Shown: piece after piece, positions 45,060 through 54,951 of the stretch
Numbering within the stretch: position 1 is the first letter of the stretch
Layout: every line of letters begins with the position of its first letter
From: Ceratothoa steindachneri
Lineage: Eukaryota > Arthropoda > Malacostraca > Isopoda > Cymothoidae
Direction: 5' to 3'
NCBI GenBank assembly: GCA_963969495.1
Contig: OZ018337.1
Location: forward strand, 79,718,648 to 79,782,647
DNA: 64,000 bases
The notes under the pieces: model-generated
The model's database searches: none
What the model was told of the DNA's origin: nothing
What the model saw: the letters and a program-made list of their open reading frames with translations, nothing else
Program-made: the position numbers and the translations under genes

Positions 45060-47142
45060 GTTTTGAAAAGTTTTCTCAGTATGGCTGTTGCTTTGGATGA
45101 AGTGAGTATGCCCTTTGATGTAAGTAATATGTAGTTTGTGATTTTTGTGCTGTTGAAAGAAGAGTAAATGTACCTGAATGCCACTTATGTAGTGTGACTC
45201 ATGCAAGTGTGGCTTTGGTAGAGGAGGTGAGTCGGTTGCGTGATGAATGCAAGAGATTAGGTAAGTTGGTCCATGAAGTGAGAAGGGATGCGAGTGTCTG
45301 GGACTAGGAGGGTGGAAGATAGGCCTAGACTAGGGACTGGAGAGAAATAAGTGACTGATCTAAGTGAACATGAATGGTGGGTGAATATGGATAGAATAGA
45401 TAGGTTAGGTGTGTGAGTAAGAGGGACATGGAACCTGTTAGGTTGACTAACAGATTTGATGCTCTGAGAGAGGAAGAGGTTGAAAGTGATTTGTCTGATG
45501 TGGTTATGGCAGAAAGTGGAATAAGTGGTAGTTCAAATGAGAACAGGTGGGAAGGTGAAGCTAGGCTTAGGCAGACTAGGAGGAGGACTGAGGTGCTTGT
45601 GATGGGTGACTCTCAGATTAGATATTTCGATAGGAAGTTGAGTGCAAGCAAATGGAAGGGAGTGAGAGTTTGTTTGCCGGGTGCTAGTGTAAATTATGTG
45701 TGAGAGGTATGATAGTTTAGTGTCTGGCTGTGAGAGTGATTACACATGTGGGAGTAAATGATGTAAAGAAGGTGACTTCATGTGAGTTACGAGAGAGGTA
45801 CAAAAGATTAGTTGAAAGGATGAGTGAAAGGTGTGCTTCTGAGATTGAATGTGGGGATGGAATGGCTGTCTTTTGCAATTGGACTGAGTGAGCATGTGAA
45901 AGGCCTGTGTGAGGGTCGGGATTAGTGTTTATAGATGTTTGGAATGGGTTTTATGGGAATAAGGCATTGTATGGACTACATCTAAGCTGGGCTGGGGTTA
46001 ACTTGTTGTGGCAGGAGTTAGTGTCGTTGGGTCTTTGCAGGTGGGAAGCTATTACTAATAGTGGTCAGGGAAATATAAGAGTACAGGGTGGGGCAGGGAA
46101 AGGAAAGAGATGCAGAAGATATAGAGTGGGAGGTATACATTCTAAAAGAGGTGCTTCAGGGATAGGAGAGCTGAGTTGTCTTTATACCAATGCTCATAGT
46201 CTTAGAAATAAGAGGGATGAATTATTCAGTTATATTATTGATGAAGATATAGATATAATGTGTAATATAATCATGAGTAAATGAGAATAAATTTAATGAC
46301 AACATGAGTGAGTTTGAACTGCAGGATTATGATATGTACATTAGTCAAAGGAGAGATAGGACTGGTGGTGGGTTGATTATTTATCAGAAATAGCATTTCT
46401 TCAAATCTAAATAATTCTATAAAGCAAGAAGTTGAGTGACTGTGGATAGATATTAGGGTCAGTAAAAATAGGATAATACACTTGGGAGTCTTTTACAGAC
46501 CACCTGGACAGACTGATTGTGTTGATGAGTTAATGATCAAGGAAATAAGTAAAGGATGTGAAGTAGATACAGTTATTCTTGGTGACTTTAATTTAAATTC
46601 TGTGGACTGGGGAAATATGATAAGAAGGGATAGGGCAAGTTGTAAGTTTATAGAATGCTTTGAGGATAATTCTTTTACTCAAATTTGTTATTAAACTACC
46701 AAAGGGAGGGAGCCAATATATTAGATCTGGTTCTTTCAAATGATCATCACTTGGTTCCGGGATTGACTGAATGGGAAGCATGAAATAGTGATCATCAGAT
46801 GGTTCGTTTTAACTTGGGAATAGTGAAAGGTAGAACATCAACAAACTCCACAAAAGATCCAAATTTTTATAGGGTCGATTCCGATAATTTACACAACTTG
46901 CTAAATCAGATTAGGTGGGATATAGAATTTAGGGGAAAGAATACTTATGAGATGTGAGATACTTTTAAGACCATATTAAACATCGTCCAGGAGCAGTGTA
47001 TTCCAATGAAGGATATTAAGAAGAAATGTAGGAAGCCATTGTGGTGGAATCAGGAGATAGCTAGGAAAATTTTGAGAAGAAAAGGGCATACCAGAGATTA
47101 CAGAAAGTACTTTTGACCATTTTTATCATTATAGGTCAACCA
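45060..47142 (+). pseudogene. CR1-X retrotransposon: ORF1 (esterase-type) and endonuclease
   Basis: A CHLC... motif plus a coiled-coil (VALVEEVSRLRDECKRLGKL, about 45210) leads to ORF1 at 45413-45703 with LVMGDSQIRYFDRKLSASKW, the GDS of a CR1-type esterase. The endonuclease starts ELSCLYTNAHSLRNKRDELF (about 46170) and includes MGVFYRPPGQTDCVDELM and VILGDFNLNSVDWGNM (46482-46694), then SDHQMVRFNLG (about 46790). Ends at KKCRKPLWWNQEIARKILRR (about 47020-47085). The rest of the element continues at 48988 after a nested insertion. Confidence 0.85.
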
Positions 47143-48732
47143 CAGGAGGATACTCTAAATATACCCGAGGTGTCAATGATCTTTCGGGGTAATGATGAAG
47201 AGAAATTAAAGGATATCTTGATCACAAAGGAGATAGTGACAAAGGAAATTGATAAAATCAAAAGTAGTAAAGCACCCGGTCCTGATGAGCTCTTTCCTAG
47301 AATTTTGAAAGAATGTAAGGATGTGTTAAGTGAGCCCCTAGCATGCATCTTTAGAAAATCATTGGAGAGTGGCATTGTGCCAGTGGCATGGAAGAAAGCC
47401 AACGTGATACCTATATTTAAGAAAGGGGATAAAACAAATATGTCTAATTACAGACCAGTAAGTTTGACATCAGTGGTAGGGAAAATGATGGAATCTATTA
47501 TAGCAAGGAATATTAGGGATCACTTGGATAAGCATAAGTTGATAAAAGAATCACAGCATGGCTTTAGTAAGGCTAAATCCTGTCTCACTAATTTGCTGTC
47601 TTTTTATAGTAAGGTGTATGAAGCAGCAGATAATGATGAAAACTATGATATTTTATACTTGGACTTTAGTAAGGCTTTTGATCGAGTGCCACACTTACGG
47701 CTTCTGAGCAAAGTTAAAGCACACGGGATCGATGGCAGTATATTTAGGTGGATTCAGTCATGGCTTGGTGACAGACAGCAAAGAGTTAGTATAGATGGAG
47801 TTAAATCTGAGTGGGGGTGTGTTAGCAGTGGAGTTCCGCAAGGATCTGTTTTGGGTCCCTTGCTATTCTTAATTTATATTAATGATCTTGACATAGGTAT
47901 AAGTAGTGACCTGAGTAAATTTGCTGATGATACTAAGCTAGGTAGGGCCATTAGGGCTGATTCTGATGCTGTTGTAATGCAGGAGGAATTGACCATTCTG
48001 TCCAATTGGGCTGAGAAATGGCAAATGAAGTTTAACATTGACAAATGTAGTGTACTTAGTATAGGTAGAAATAATCCACTGAATAGTTATAAATTAAATG
48101 GGAGAAATTTAGGGAGGACCGATTGTGAGAGGGACTTGGGTATTTTGGTAAATTCAGACCTTCGTCCAAGAAAGCAATGCCTAAATGCTAAGAATAAAGC
48201 TAATAGGATATTGGGATTCATTAGGAGGAGTGTAAGCAATAAGAGTGCTGAAGTCATTCTAAAACTGTATCTGGCGCTAGTTAGGCCTCATCTAGACTAT
48301 GCAGTACAATTTTGGTCACCATATTATAGGAAGGATATTGATTTGCTTGAGTCTGTGCAGAGAAGGATGACAAAGATGATTGGTGGGCTAAGGAACTTAC
48401 CTTATGGTGAAAGGCTCAGAAAACTAAATCTACATACATTGGAAAGGAGAAGAGTCAGAGGGGAATTGATTGAAGTCTTCAAATGGGTAAAAGGATATAA
48501 TAAAGGGGATCTGGGTAAGGTTCTTATACTTAGTGAACATGACAGGACACGTAGCAATGGGTTTAAGCTTGATAAGTATAGGTTTAGGAAGGAGATTGGG
48601 AGGAATTGGTTTACAAATCGTGTGGTAGATGAATGGAATAGGCTCACTAGACATGTGATAGAAGCCTCCTCTCTGGGTAGTTTTAAGAATAGATTAGATA
48701 AATATATGAATGAAGCTGCTAGATGGGACTGA
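47143..48732 (+). CDS. CR1-Y reverse transcriptase, uninterrupted
   Basis: Open from the insertion point to the stop at 48730-48732 (about 529 codons of Y; the first 10 codons from the ATG at 47113 belong to CR1-X). Motifs in order: KSSKAPGPDELFPRILKE, WKKANVIPIFKKGDKTN, YRPVSLTSVVGKMMESIIA, ILYLDFSKAFDRVPH, SGVPQGSVLGPLLFLIYIND, KFADDTKLG (catalytic FADD), LESVQRRMTKMIGGLRNLPY, and the C-terminal VVDEWNRLTRHVIEASSLGS. It copies element RNA at the nicked target. Endonuclease and ORF1 are absent through 5' truncation, so it cannot mobilise itself. It is the least decayed mobile element in the window. Confidence 0.93.
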   Translation, partial: QEDTLNIPEVSMIFRGNDEEKLKDILITKEIVTKEIDKIKSSKAPGPDELFPRILKECKDVLSEPLACIFRKSLESGIVPVAWKKANVIPIFKKGDKTNMSNYRPVSLTSVVGKMMESIIARNIRDHLDKHKLIKESQHGFSKAKSCLTNLLSFYSKVYEAADNDENYDILYLDFSKAFDRVPHLRLLSKVKAHGIDGSIFRWIQSWLGDRQQRVSIDGVKSEWGCVSSGVPQGSVLGPLLFLIYINDLDIGISSDLSKFADDTKLGRAIRADSDAVVMQEELTILSNWAEKWQMKFNIDKCSVLSIGRNNPLNSYKLNGRNLGRTDCERDLGILVNSDLRPRKQCLNAKNKANRILGFIRRSVSNKSAEVILKLYLALVRPHLDYAVQFWSPYYRKDIDLLESVQRRMTKMIGGLRNLPYGERLRKLNLHTLERRRVRGELIEVFKWVKGYNKGDLGKVLILSEHDRTRSNGFKLDKYRFRKEIGRNWFTNRVVDEWNRLTRHVIEASSLGSFKNRLDKYMNEAARWD

Positions 48733-48987
48733 CTTTTTTATGTACATATGTATATATTTTTCTAAGGAGTGGGGAGATTATATTTTGCGGTTGCATGAAT
48801 GGACATAATCCTCTGGATGCATTTTATGTATATTGTAGATTAGATCTGACGAACTCCTGTAAAGGGTGACAATGTTGATGACTTTTCTCTGGTAAGAAAT
48901 CTTTTGTGTTTTGACTGGAACAGGAGCTGCCAAGTGTAGGCCATGAATGGTCTTTTGCAGTCTCCTTCTTTTCTTATGTTCTTATGT
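47143..48987 (+). mobile_element. CR1-Y retrotransposon, 5'-truncated, nested in CR1-X
   Basis: 1845 bp flanked by AACCA (47138-47142 and 48988-48992). It ends in the CR1-style microsatellite CTTTTCTTATGTTCTTATGT. The empty site is visible in the antisense CR1-X copy near 8.35 kb, where the X sequence runs through without this segment. It codes for an uninterrupted RT. Confidence 0.92.
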
Positions 48988-49477
48988 AACCAGAAATGAG
49001 CTAAATAAGATTATTAAGAAGATCAAAACGGCAGCAGAAATTAATTTAGCTCAAAATAATAATAAAGATCCAAGAAAGTTTTTTTGCTATTATAAAATTA
49101 ATAACAAATCTAACAGTGATAAAATAGGGCCTATTAGATATGAAGGTGTTTTGAAAGAATCTGATGAAGAAATAGTAGAGGTTCTTGATGATAATTCTAG
49201 GTCAAGGAAAGTAGTTTTTAATACCATTAATGTGAACAGGGAAATAATTAAAGGGCTTATATTGGAGTTAAATACTAGTAAGTCATCTGGTCCAGACAAC
49301 ATTCATTCTATGTTACTCAAAGAAGGTGTAGATAGTATTGCAGTAGCTCTTGAGAAGATATATACTAGATCACTTGAGTTTGGAGAAATACCTAATGATT
49401 GGAAATTAGCGAATGTAGTGCCACTTTTTAAAAAAGGAAGTAAAGAGGACCCAAATAACTTTAGACCTGTCAGCTAG
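48988..49477 (+). pseudogene. CR1-X continued: RT N-terminal part
   Basis: NELNKIIKKIKTAAEINLAQ, DPRKFFCYYKINNKSNSDKI, YEGVLKESDEEIVEV (then a deletion of the DYFSSVF block relative to 8.1 kb), DDNSRSRKVVFNTINVNREI, SSGPDNIHSMLLKEGVDSIA, NDWKLANVVPLFKKGSKEDP and FRPVS, where it ends at a stop. In frame over 176 codons. Confidence 0.88.
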
Positions 49478-49802
49478 AGCTCTGCTTCCAAAGCCATACC
49501 TCCACAACACCGATTGTGTTGCATTTTAATTTCATTGAGCATACAGCTCGATAGTAGTTCCTTGTCAGGCAACAGAGTATATGGAAGCTTGTTCAAGTTT
49601 TGGGTCAAGAGAGTGATGTGTCTTATATGCAAAGAGGAATGGGGGGAAGAGACAGAAGTAGTTGCCTATATTTGTGGTTATTTTCAGATGGAGCTGTTTG
49701 TGCTCGCATGTTAGATTCAGCATAGTACCTAGAGACCTATCCTTTCCCATTAATACTGAAATTTTTTCGCCGCTCTCAGTGGAAATTAAACCTAGTGGTA
49801 CC
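49478..49802. other. Unassigned intron 5 sequence
   Basis: Short spacer between CR1-X and the Tc1-like element. No coding seen. Confidence 0.45.
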
Positions 49803-49804
49803 TA

Positions 49805-51301
49805 AACCCTGAACCGCACTAATAGCTTGGTAGGAAAGGATAGGATTTCTCGCTTCTCTGTGAATCGATTTTGATGCAACTTTTCCCTGCTGGTTTGCAC
49901 AATATGGCAGCACTAATGTTATATTTTCATTTTGCTGTTACGTCATTCAATTTTTATTTTGGATTCATCTTTTGGGTGAACCACACTCAATAGCTTTTGA
50001 AGGAAAATAGCCCACCTAAACATATTTTGGAGAAAATTAAAGATAATTATACACATAAGCATACCTTGCATATATATTTAATTGAAAACCATAATTATAG
50101 TACATGATTGGTGGAGCGAATGAATAATTTGCCCACATGACCGCTATTTTGACACATAACTTAAAAATTCCTCTCATGCATGGAATCTGTTGGAATGCCT
50201 CTGGTGCAGCTTTGATTGTCACCCATAAGATTTATTTAGATGAAATTTGACATACATCAGCATAAATATCTTGTTTAATAATGGCGCACAAATTTTGTAT
50301 TGGGTTTAGATCCGGAGAGGCTGGTGGCCAGAACTATAAACTTGTCACCTCATATGCCGTAAGAACCTAGGTATGCTTGGGTTGGCCCTGGTAGAGTGGG
50401 ATGGAGCGTTGTCATGCATGAAAAAGAGTTTTTTAAAGTGACAATGGCGTGTCTTTAGCCAGGAATCCAAGATCTCCTTTAAGAGATTGCTTTAGGCGGC
50501 TGCCGTCACTTTAACCCCGTCAGGCACCCTCACTGGGCTAACAAGTCTAGTGTCCAATTATACCTATCCACAACATGACTCCTCCCCCATGCTGTTGACG
50601 TCGCAAACATTGGTGACGCTCATCGAAATAGACCCAACTGTCAGGTCCGTCAAGGGTTGCCCTGGTCTTGTCAGTGAAGAAAACGACACTCGTGTACTTC
50701 CGGGCCCATTGAAGCCTCAAAGTCTTGGACAGTGCATTAAAGGAGGCAGTTTCAGGAGAGCTTGCACAGAAGCCATGGTCCCTAGGATACAGTTCCTGGT
50801 GTTCTTAAGTACATGGGGACGACCAGTGAGTCGAAAATGACTTTGCTTTTTTTTCTCCTGGTTTCCCACTTAACTGGCAGCCAGTATTCCTTCCTCAAGT
50901 CCCTAGCTGTCACAGTCCTGGAGTTCACACAATCTGATTACTTCTTCCTAAGTGAAGAGTTCTTTAGAAATTGTCTAACCGTTTCCATATGGCGAACTAA
51001 CCTCTCCGCAATAACATGAACATAGGTGCCTTAAGCACTTTCCTTGATGATGAAAGACTTTTCTTCATGGTTGAGGTCTCTGCAGCATCCCATTGTTCTT
51101 AAAGGATAGATGTTATTAGCATGGTTCACCCCAAAAAACATCTGAAATAAAAATTGAAGGACAACAAAGTAATAATGAAAACATAACATTAGCGTTGCCA
51201 TATTGTGCAGACCAGCTGGGAAAAAGTTTCATCCAAATTGATTCACAGAGAACCAGGAATTTCTAATTTTGCCTACCAAGCACTTAGTGTGGTTCAGGGT
51301 A
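49805..51301 (-). mobile_element. Tc1/mariner transposon with about 190-bp terminal inverted repeats
   Basis: Arms at 49805-49995 and 51112-51301 are about 80% complementary over about 190 bp (CCCTGAACCRCACTAA ... GCTTGGTAGG ... TCTGTGAATC ... GGGTGAACCA). TA lies outside both ends (49803-49804, 51302-51303), the expected target. Transposase remnant on the minus strand. Confidence 0.85.
50250..51070 (-). pseudogene. Tc1-like transposase pseudogene
   Basis: On the minus strand: helix-turn-helix trace (TARDLRKEYWLPV, about 50890), SKTLRLQWARKYTSVVFFTD then KTRATLDGPDSWVYF (about 50730-50640, first catalytic Asp), RRQQHGGGVMLWIGI (about 50590), MHDNAPSHSTRAN split over frames (about 50410, second Asp), PPASPDLNPIQNL (about 50325, third acidic position). 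Frameshifts and stops make it inactive. Confidence 0.8.
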
Positions 51302-51499
51302 TAGACTATAAACTCGTAATGCTTTATCCACTCTACTACAATTCATGTTTAAAGTATAAATATATTTCCTCCCAACCACTTTGATTCCCTAAAGTCCACT
51401 TATTTTTTTCTGTATTTCCTATTACTAAATTATATATACAACAGAAGTCAATGTTCTGCTATTTACAAAATATAACAATGTTTCTTTGAGACTTTACTT

Positions 51500-52625
51500 G
51501 GATATCAGCTGTGTTTATTCACTTATCTTTGCGTTGTGAAGATGCCTTTTAAAAAATTCATCCTTTGTTGAAAAATGGAAAGCAACGTAAATAATTGAAG
51601 CCTTCCAAAATGTTTATGAGGATGCTTCTCTCTCCGGCAATCTACAAATAGCTTCAGCATTTTTGAGATGTCAGAGAAGACCTGCAAAATGATCCAAGGG
51701 CTGAAGAAATGGTGGCTGCTGTCAAATGTTTTATGGAAGAAAATGTGGTCAAAGACAAAACTTAAAGACATTTACGCCTGTTTGCCAGTCAGAATAATTT
51801 TCCACTGAGTTTTAAATTTAGGTGGAACCAACCTCACACCAGACCAACATATTCAGCGAACACAAAAGTATACAGCTACATGACAAAAATGACAACATAT
51901 CCACAACCAATCACCTATAAGGTCAATCATCAAAATGTGAGAGATCTTAACTCATAACCTCCACTTTGCCTTCTCTACAGTAGGAATCTCTAGATTGAAC
52001 CAACTATAGCAAATCATAGCATAGCCATTGATGAAATAGCTAATGCAATGCATATCTTGCATGACTCAACATTCCAGATTTTGCATGAAAATCTTGGCTT
52101 TGGCAAACTTTGTGCACGATGGGATTCTCAAGCATTTTGCCCAGATCAGATGGTCCAATGAGCCGATTTTTCATTGATCTTTTAAACAAGATGAAAGCTG
52201 ATGAAGTAACTGGCAAAGACATGTGGATTTACCAAATATAATCCTAAAAGTAAAGCCCACTCCAAACAATAGATCTGGTGGACCTGTTACATTTGGTGTC
52301 ACTCAGAAAGAGTGTTAGTACTCTCTCTTAAAGGAAAAAGTCTGCCAAGGGAATGTACAAAGTAGAAGTTTTAAAGAGATTGAAAACAGAATTGGCTGAA
52401 AAATTAAGAAAATTATACCTGGTCATGTATCACCACATTATTCCAGCTCATTCTTCGTAGGCGGACCAAGATTTTCTACAACTATTGTAATGTGAAATTT
52501 TACTGCATCTACCCTATGGTCCTGATCTTGTTCCATCTGACTTCTTTTCTTTTGACAAAATTTAAAGTGAAAGGAACTTGATTTGAAAACGATTCTAAAA
52601 TTGCTGTTATAGGCTGATTCCAAAT
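51500..52625 (+). pseudogene. mariner-type transposase remnant
   Basis: Shifting + frames: VREDLQNDPRAEEMVAAVKC (about 51670), IAIDEIANAMHILHDSTFQI then LHENLGFGKLCARWDSQAF (52022-52140), and a terminal YHHIIPAHSS ... LLHLPYGPDLVPSDFFSF (about 52430-52560), the mariner LPHPPYSPDLAPSDF signature. Catalytic positions are eroded. Confidence 0.75.
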
Positions 52626-52648
52626 GAGGAAAACTGTATTCTTTAGAC

Positions 52649-53188
52649 CAGAGGTAGGCAAAACTGCAGCCCTCATAGGCTTTTCATATGCCCCACGTTT
52701 AATTTCAGAATTCAACAAAAATATCGAAAGTTAATTATTGAACATTTTGTTCAAACTTACCTTATACACTAATTCTGTCAAATTTTGAAATGGCCTTAAA
52801 ATTTTAATGGTTTGCATACACCCAACAAACTCAGTTCATATAGGCCTAGTTTTATATTTTCGGTCATTATTTAAGTTTGGCAATGTTGCTTATTGCATCA
52901 ATAATTAATTGTAAATTGTGGTTCGGATTCCATGTGAAGTTGTAAGTCCCCACTTTGATATAAGTCTGGAAATAGTTTAAAAATAGGTTGCAAAACTATG
53001 CAAAAAAATTAGCCTTAGTTATTAATATATAGCTATATCTATGACTATGTAATATATGCAAACAAATGCACAAAGGTAATTGCAATTAACATATGTATTC
53101 AAAATTTGCATCTCTCTTAAGTGTGGCATGCAAGGCTTTTACATAAGCTTCAATGTGATGCACTGCTTAAAATTATTGCCCATCCCTG
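52649..53188 (+). mobile_element. hAT-type MITE, copy 2
   Basis: 540 bp, ends CAGAGGTAGGCAAA and (inverted) CAGGGATGGGCAAT. 8-bp flanks CTTTAGAC (52641-52648) and CTCTAGAG (53189-53196) match at 6 of 8 and fit the hAT target. Same family as 19899-20332 with about 100 bp extra near 53005-53100. It lies only 166 bp before ECI2 exon 6. Confidence 0.75.
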
Positions 53189-53354
53189 CTCTAGAGAGTA
53201 ATTAAATGGGTGGCAAAACCATCTTAATAAGTACATTTGTGCAAGAATGAGACTGTTAAGAAAATAATTGTTTCAAATTTGTTTTTACATTAATAAAAGA
53301 TTTAAAATTGTCCCTTTTTTACTCTTGTATAACCAATTTAATTAAAATTTTCAG

Positions 53355-53472
53355 ATTTGTTGCTTCCTTCATTGACTTCCCAAAGCCACTTGTTGCAGTT
53401 ATCAATGGCCCTGCAGTTGGTATTTCTGTTACAGTCCTTGGCCTCTTTGATGCTGTCTATGCCACTGATCGA
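53355..53472 (+). CDS. ECI2: ECI2 exon 6, second oxyanion-hole segment
   Basis: Acceptor AAAATTTTCAG, donor CGA|GTAAGA. It encodes [20 protein letters not shown], then [27 protein letters not shown] is the second CoA-binding block of the crotonase fold and is nearly unchanged from vertebrate ECI2. It is preceded by the longest run of DNA transposons in the window (49.8-53.2 kb). Confidence 0.96.
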
Positions 53473-53639
53473 GTAAGACTCCATTTAGACTTTGTCTTCT
53501 AACAAAAATAACTTTTGTGCTTCAACCCAAGTTGTCCTTTACTCTTTTGTACTCATTCATAATTATAAGTTGTGATGTACTGTATAATCTCACCTAGTAT
53601 TGGTTGATAATGAGATGGACCCTAATTTACATTGTGCAT

Positions 53640-53745
53640 GGCGTGCTTGTACATGCAGGCATCAGGTGTCCCCTAGTCACCAATGGTTCTCATTTACTCC
53701 ATAGCCAATCTTGACAGTGCATATAGAAATCACTAAAAGTGAGGC
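53640..53745 (+). pseudogene. Tiny I-group remnant in ECI2 intron 6
   Basis: TGCTTGTACATGCAGGCATC ... AGTCACCAATGGTTCTCATT ... CCATAGCCAATCTTGA resembles the thumb/RNase H linker DNA at 17.43 and 41.68 kb. About 90 bp only. Confidence 0.45.
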
Positions 53746-53848
53746 ACAACTTATATATAATAGGTTAAGATGGTCTTAAGAAATATAAGATTTTTAAGAT
53801 CTATTGACCATTCTTTAGGGATTAAGTCTGTTTTTTTCCTTCCCAAAG

Positions 53849-53968
53849 GCTACTTTCCACACTCCATTCAGCTCTCTTGGACAGTCTCCTGAAGGTTGTT
53901 CTAGTCTGACATTCCCGCGCATAATGGGTTATGCGAATGCTTCAGAATTATTATTCTTCAATAAAAAG
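53849..53968 (+). CDS. ECI2: ECI2 exon 7, catalytic Glu
   Basis: Acceptor TTCCCAAAG, donor AAAAAG|GTCGGT (weak but GT). It encodes [20 protein letters not shown], then [20 protein letters not shown]. The Glu in SPEGCSS (residue 286) corresponds to the catalytic base of ECI2-type isomerases. Forty codons in phase 0. Confidence 0.95.
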
Positions 53969-54448
53969 GTCGGTTTGTCCTTTATTCATGACATGTTTAT
54001 TTGTTAGGTAATTTTTTTGGGGGGAGGGGGGTCCTTATTTTTCCTGTGGTTTTATTATATGTATGGTTAGACATGTATGTGTACCACATTGGGTATATAG
54101 ACTAAAAGATTAATTATTGGGTCGATGTTGCAGCAATACTCCCTTCATTAGTTGACATATGTTGATGATAAAATTTTATATTGTGAGTGAGGGGGATTAT
54201 TTGATTGTCAAATTCTAAAAGAGATCTAGTGAAAAATGACCAATGGCCTCTTATCTTTTGGTTTGGAAGATACTTCTGGGGAAATAACCTATTTTAATAT
54301 CCATTATTTTATTTTTTAATTCTTCACTTTACCCTCATCTTTATACAAAATGGTCTGGATGCACTAATATCACAGAAAGCAGTCTCCACATCCTGTCCCC
54401 ATATGCCCTATTAAGAACTAATGCACTTTTATCATTTTGTGCGCACAG
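53969..54448. other. ECI2 intron 7
   Basis: Apart from a poly-T and poly-G stretch (54011-54031), nothing recognised. Confidence 0.5.
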
Positions 54449-54622
54449 ATTAGTGCTGAAAAAGCCTGTCAACTAGGATTAGTGACGGAGGTCTTCCCCG
54501 ATTCTACTTTCCAATCGGAAATTTGGCCAAAGCTTGAAGAATTCTCAAAGCTTCCAATCAAGTCGCTTGTGTATTCCAAGGAATTAGTCAGAGGTGGTGA
54601 AGAAAAAGAAGCCCTCCACAAG
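54449..54622 (+). CDS. ECI2: ECI2 exon 8, C-terminal crotonase helices
   Basis: Acceptor TGCGCACAG, donor CACAAG|GTGTGT. It encodes ISAEKACQLGLVTEVFPDST, then FQSEIWPKLEEFSKLPIKSL, then VYSKELVRGGEEKEALHK. The A..A...GLV.EV pattern is shared by all crotonases. 58 codons in phase 0. Confidence 0.95.
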
Positions 54623-54855
54623 GTGTGTTTTTTATTATCTTATCCTTTCAATTTTGATTGGTATTACAATCTAATTTGTTGATCTACGCTGCTTCTTTCT
54701 CTGTGGAATGAAGTTAAATAACAAGTTTAATCCTAGCATGATCTTTCACCCTGTCTTTGTGTAAGGGAAAAGGGAGTTCATCTTTAGCAAAGTAAGGTCC
54801 CAAATGTCCACTCTGCATCAAGACATTTGGCTTATGTGCCCAAATTTCCTTTCAG

Positions 54856-54951
54856 ATTAATGAATTGGAGTGTGAAAGACTCGGGGAACGATGGCTATCG
54901 GACGATTGTATCAATGCAATTATGGCCTTCTTCAGCCGAAAGAAAAAATAG
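54856..54951 (+). CDS. ECI2: ECI2 exon 9, C-terminus and stop
   Basis: Acceptor CCTTTCAG. It encodes INELECERLGERWLSDDCIN, then AIMAFFSRKKK and TAG. Vertebrate ECI2 ends SRKSKL; here the last codons are AAG AAA AAA TAG, so the C-terminal tripeptide is KKK and there is no PTS1. A run of six A sits where the Ser codon would be. Confidence 0.95.
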   Translation: MNELECERLGERWLSDDCINAIMAFFSRKKK

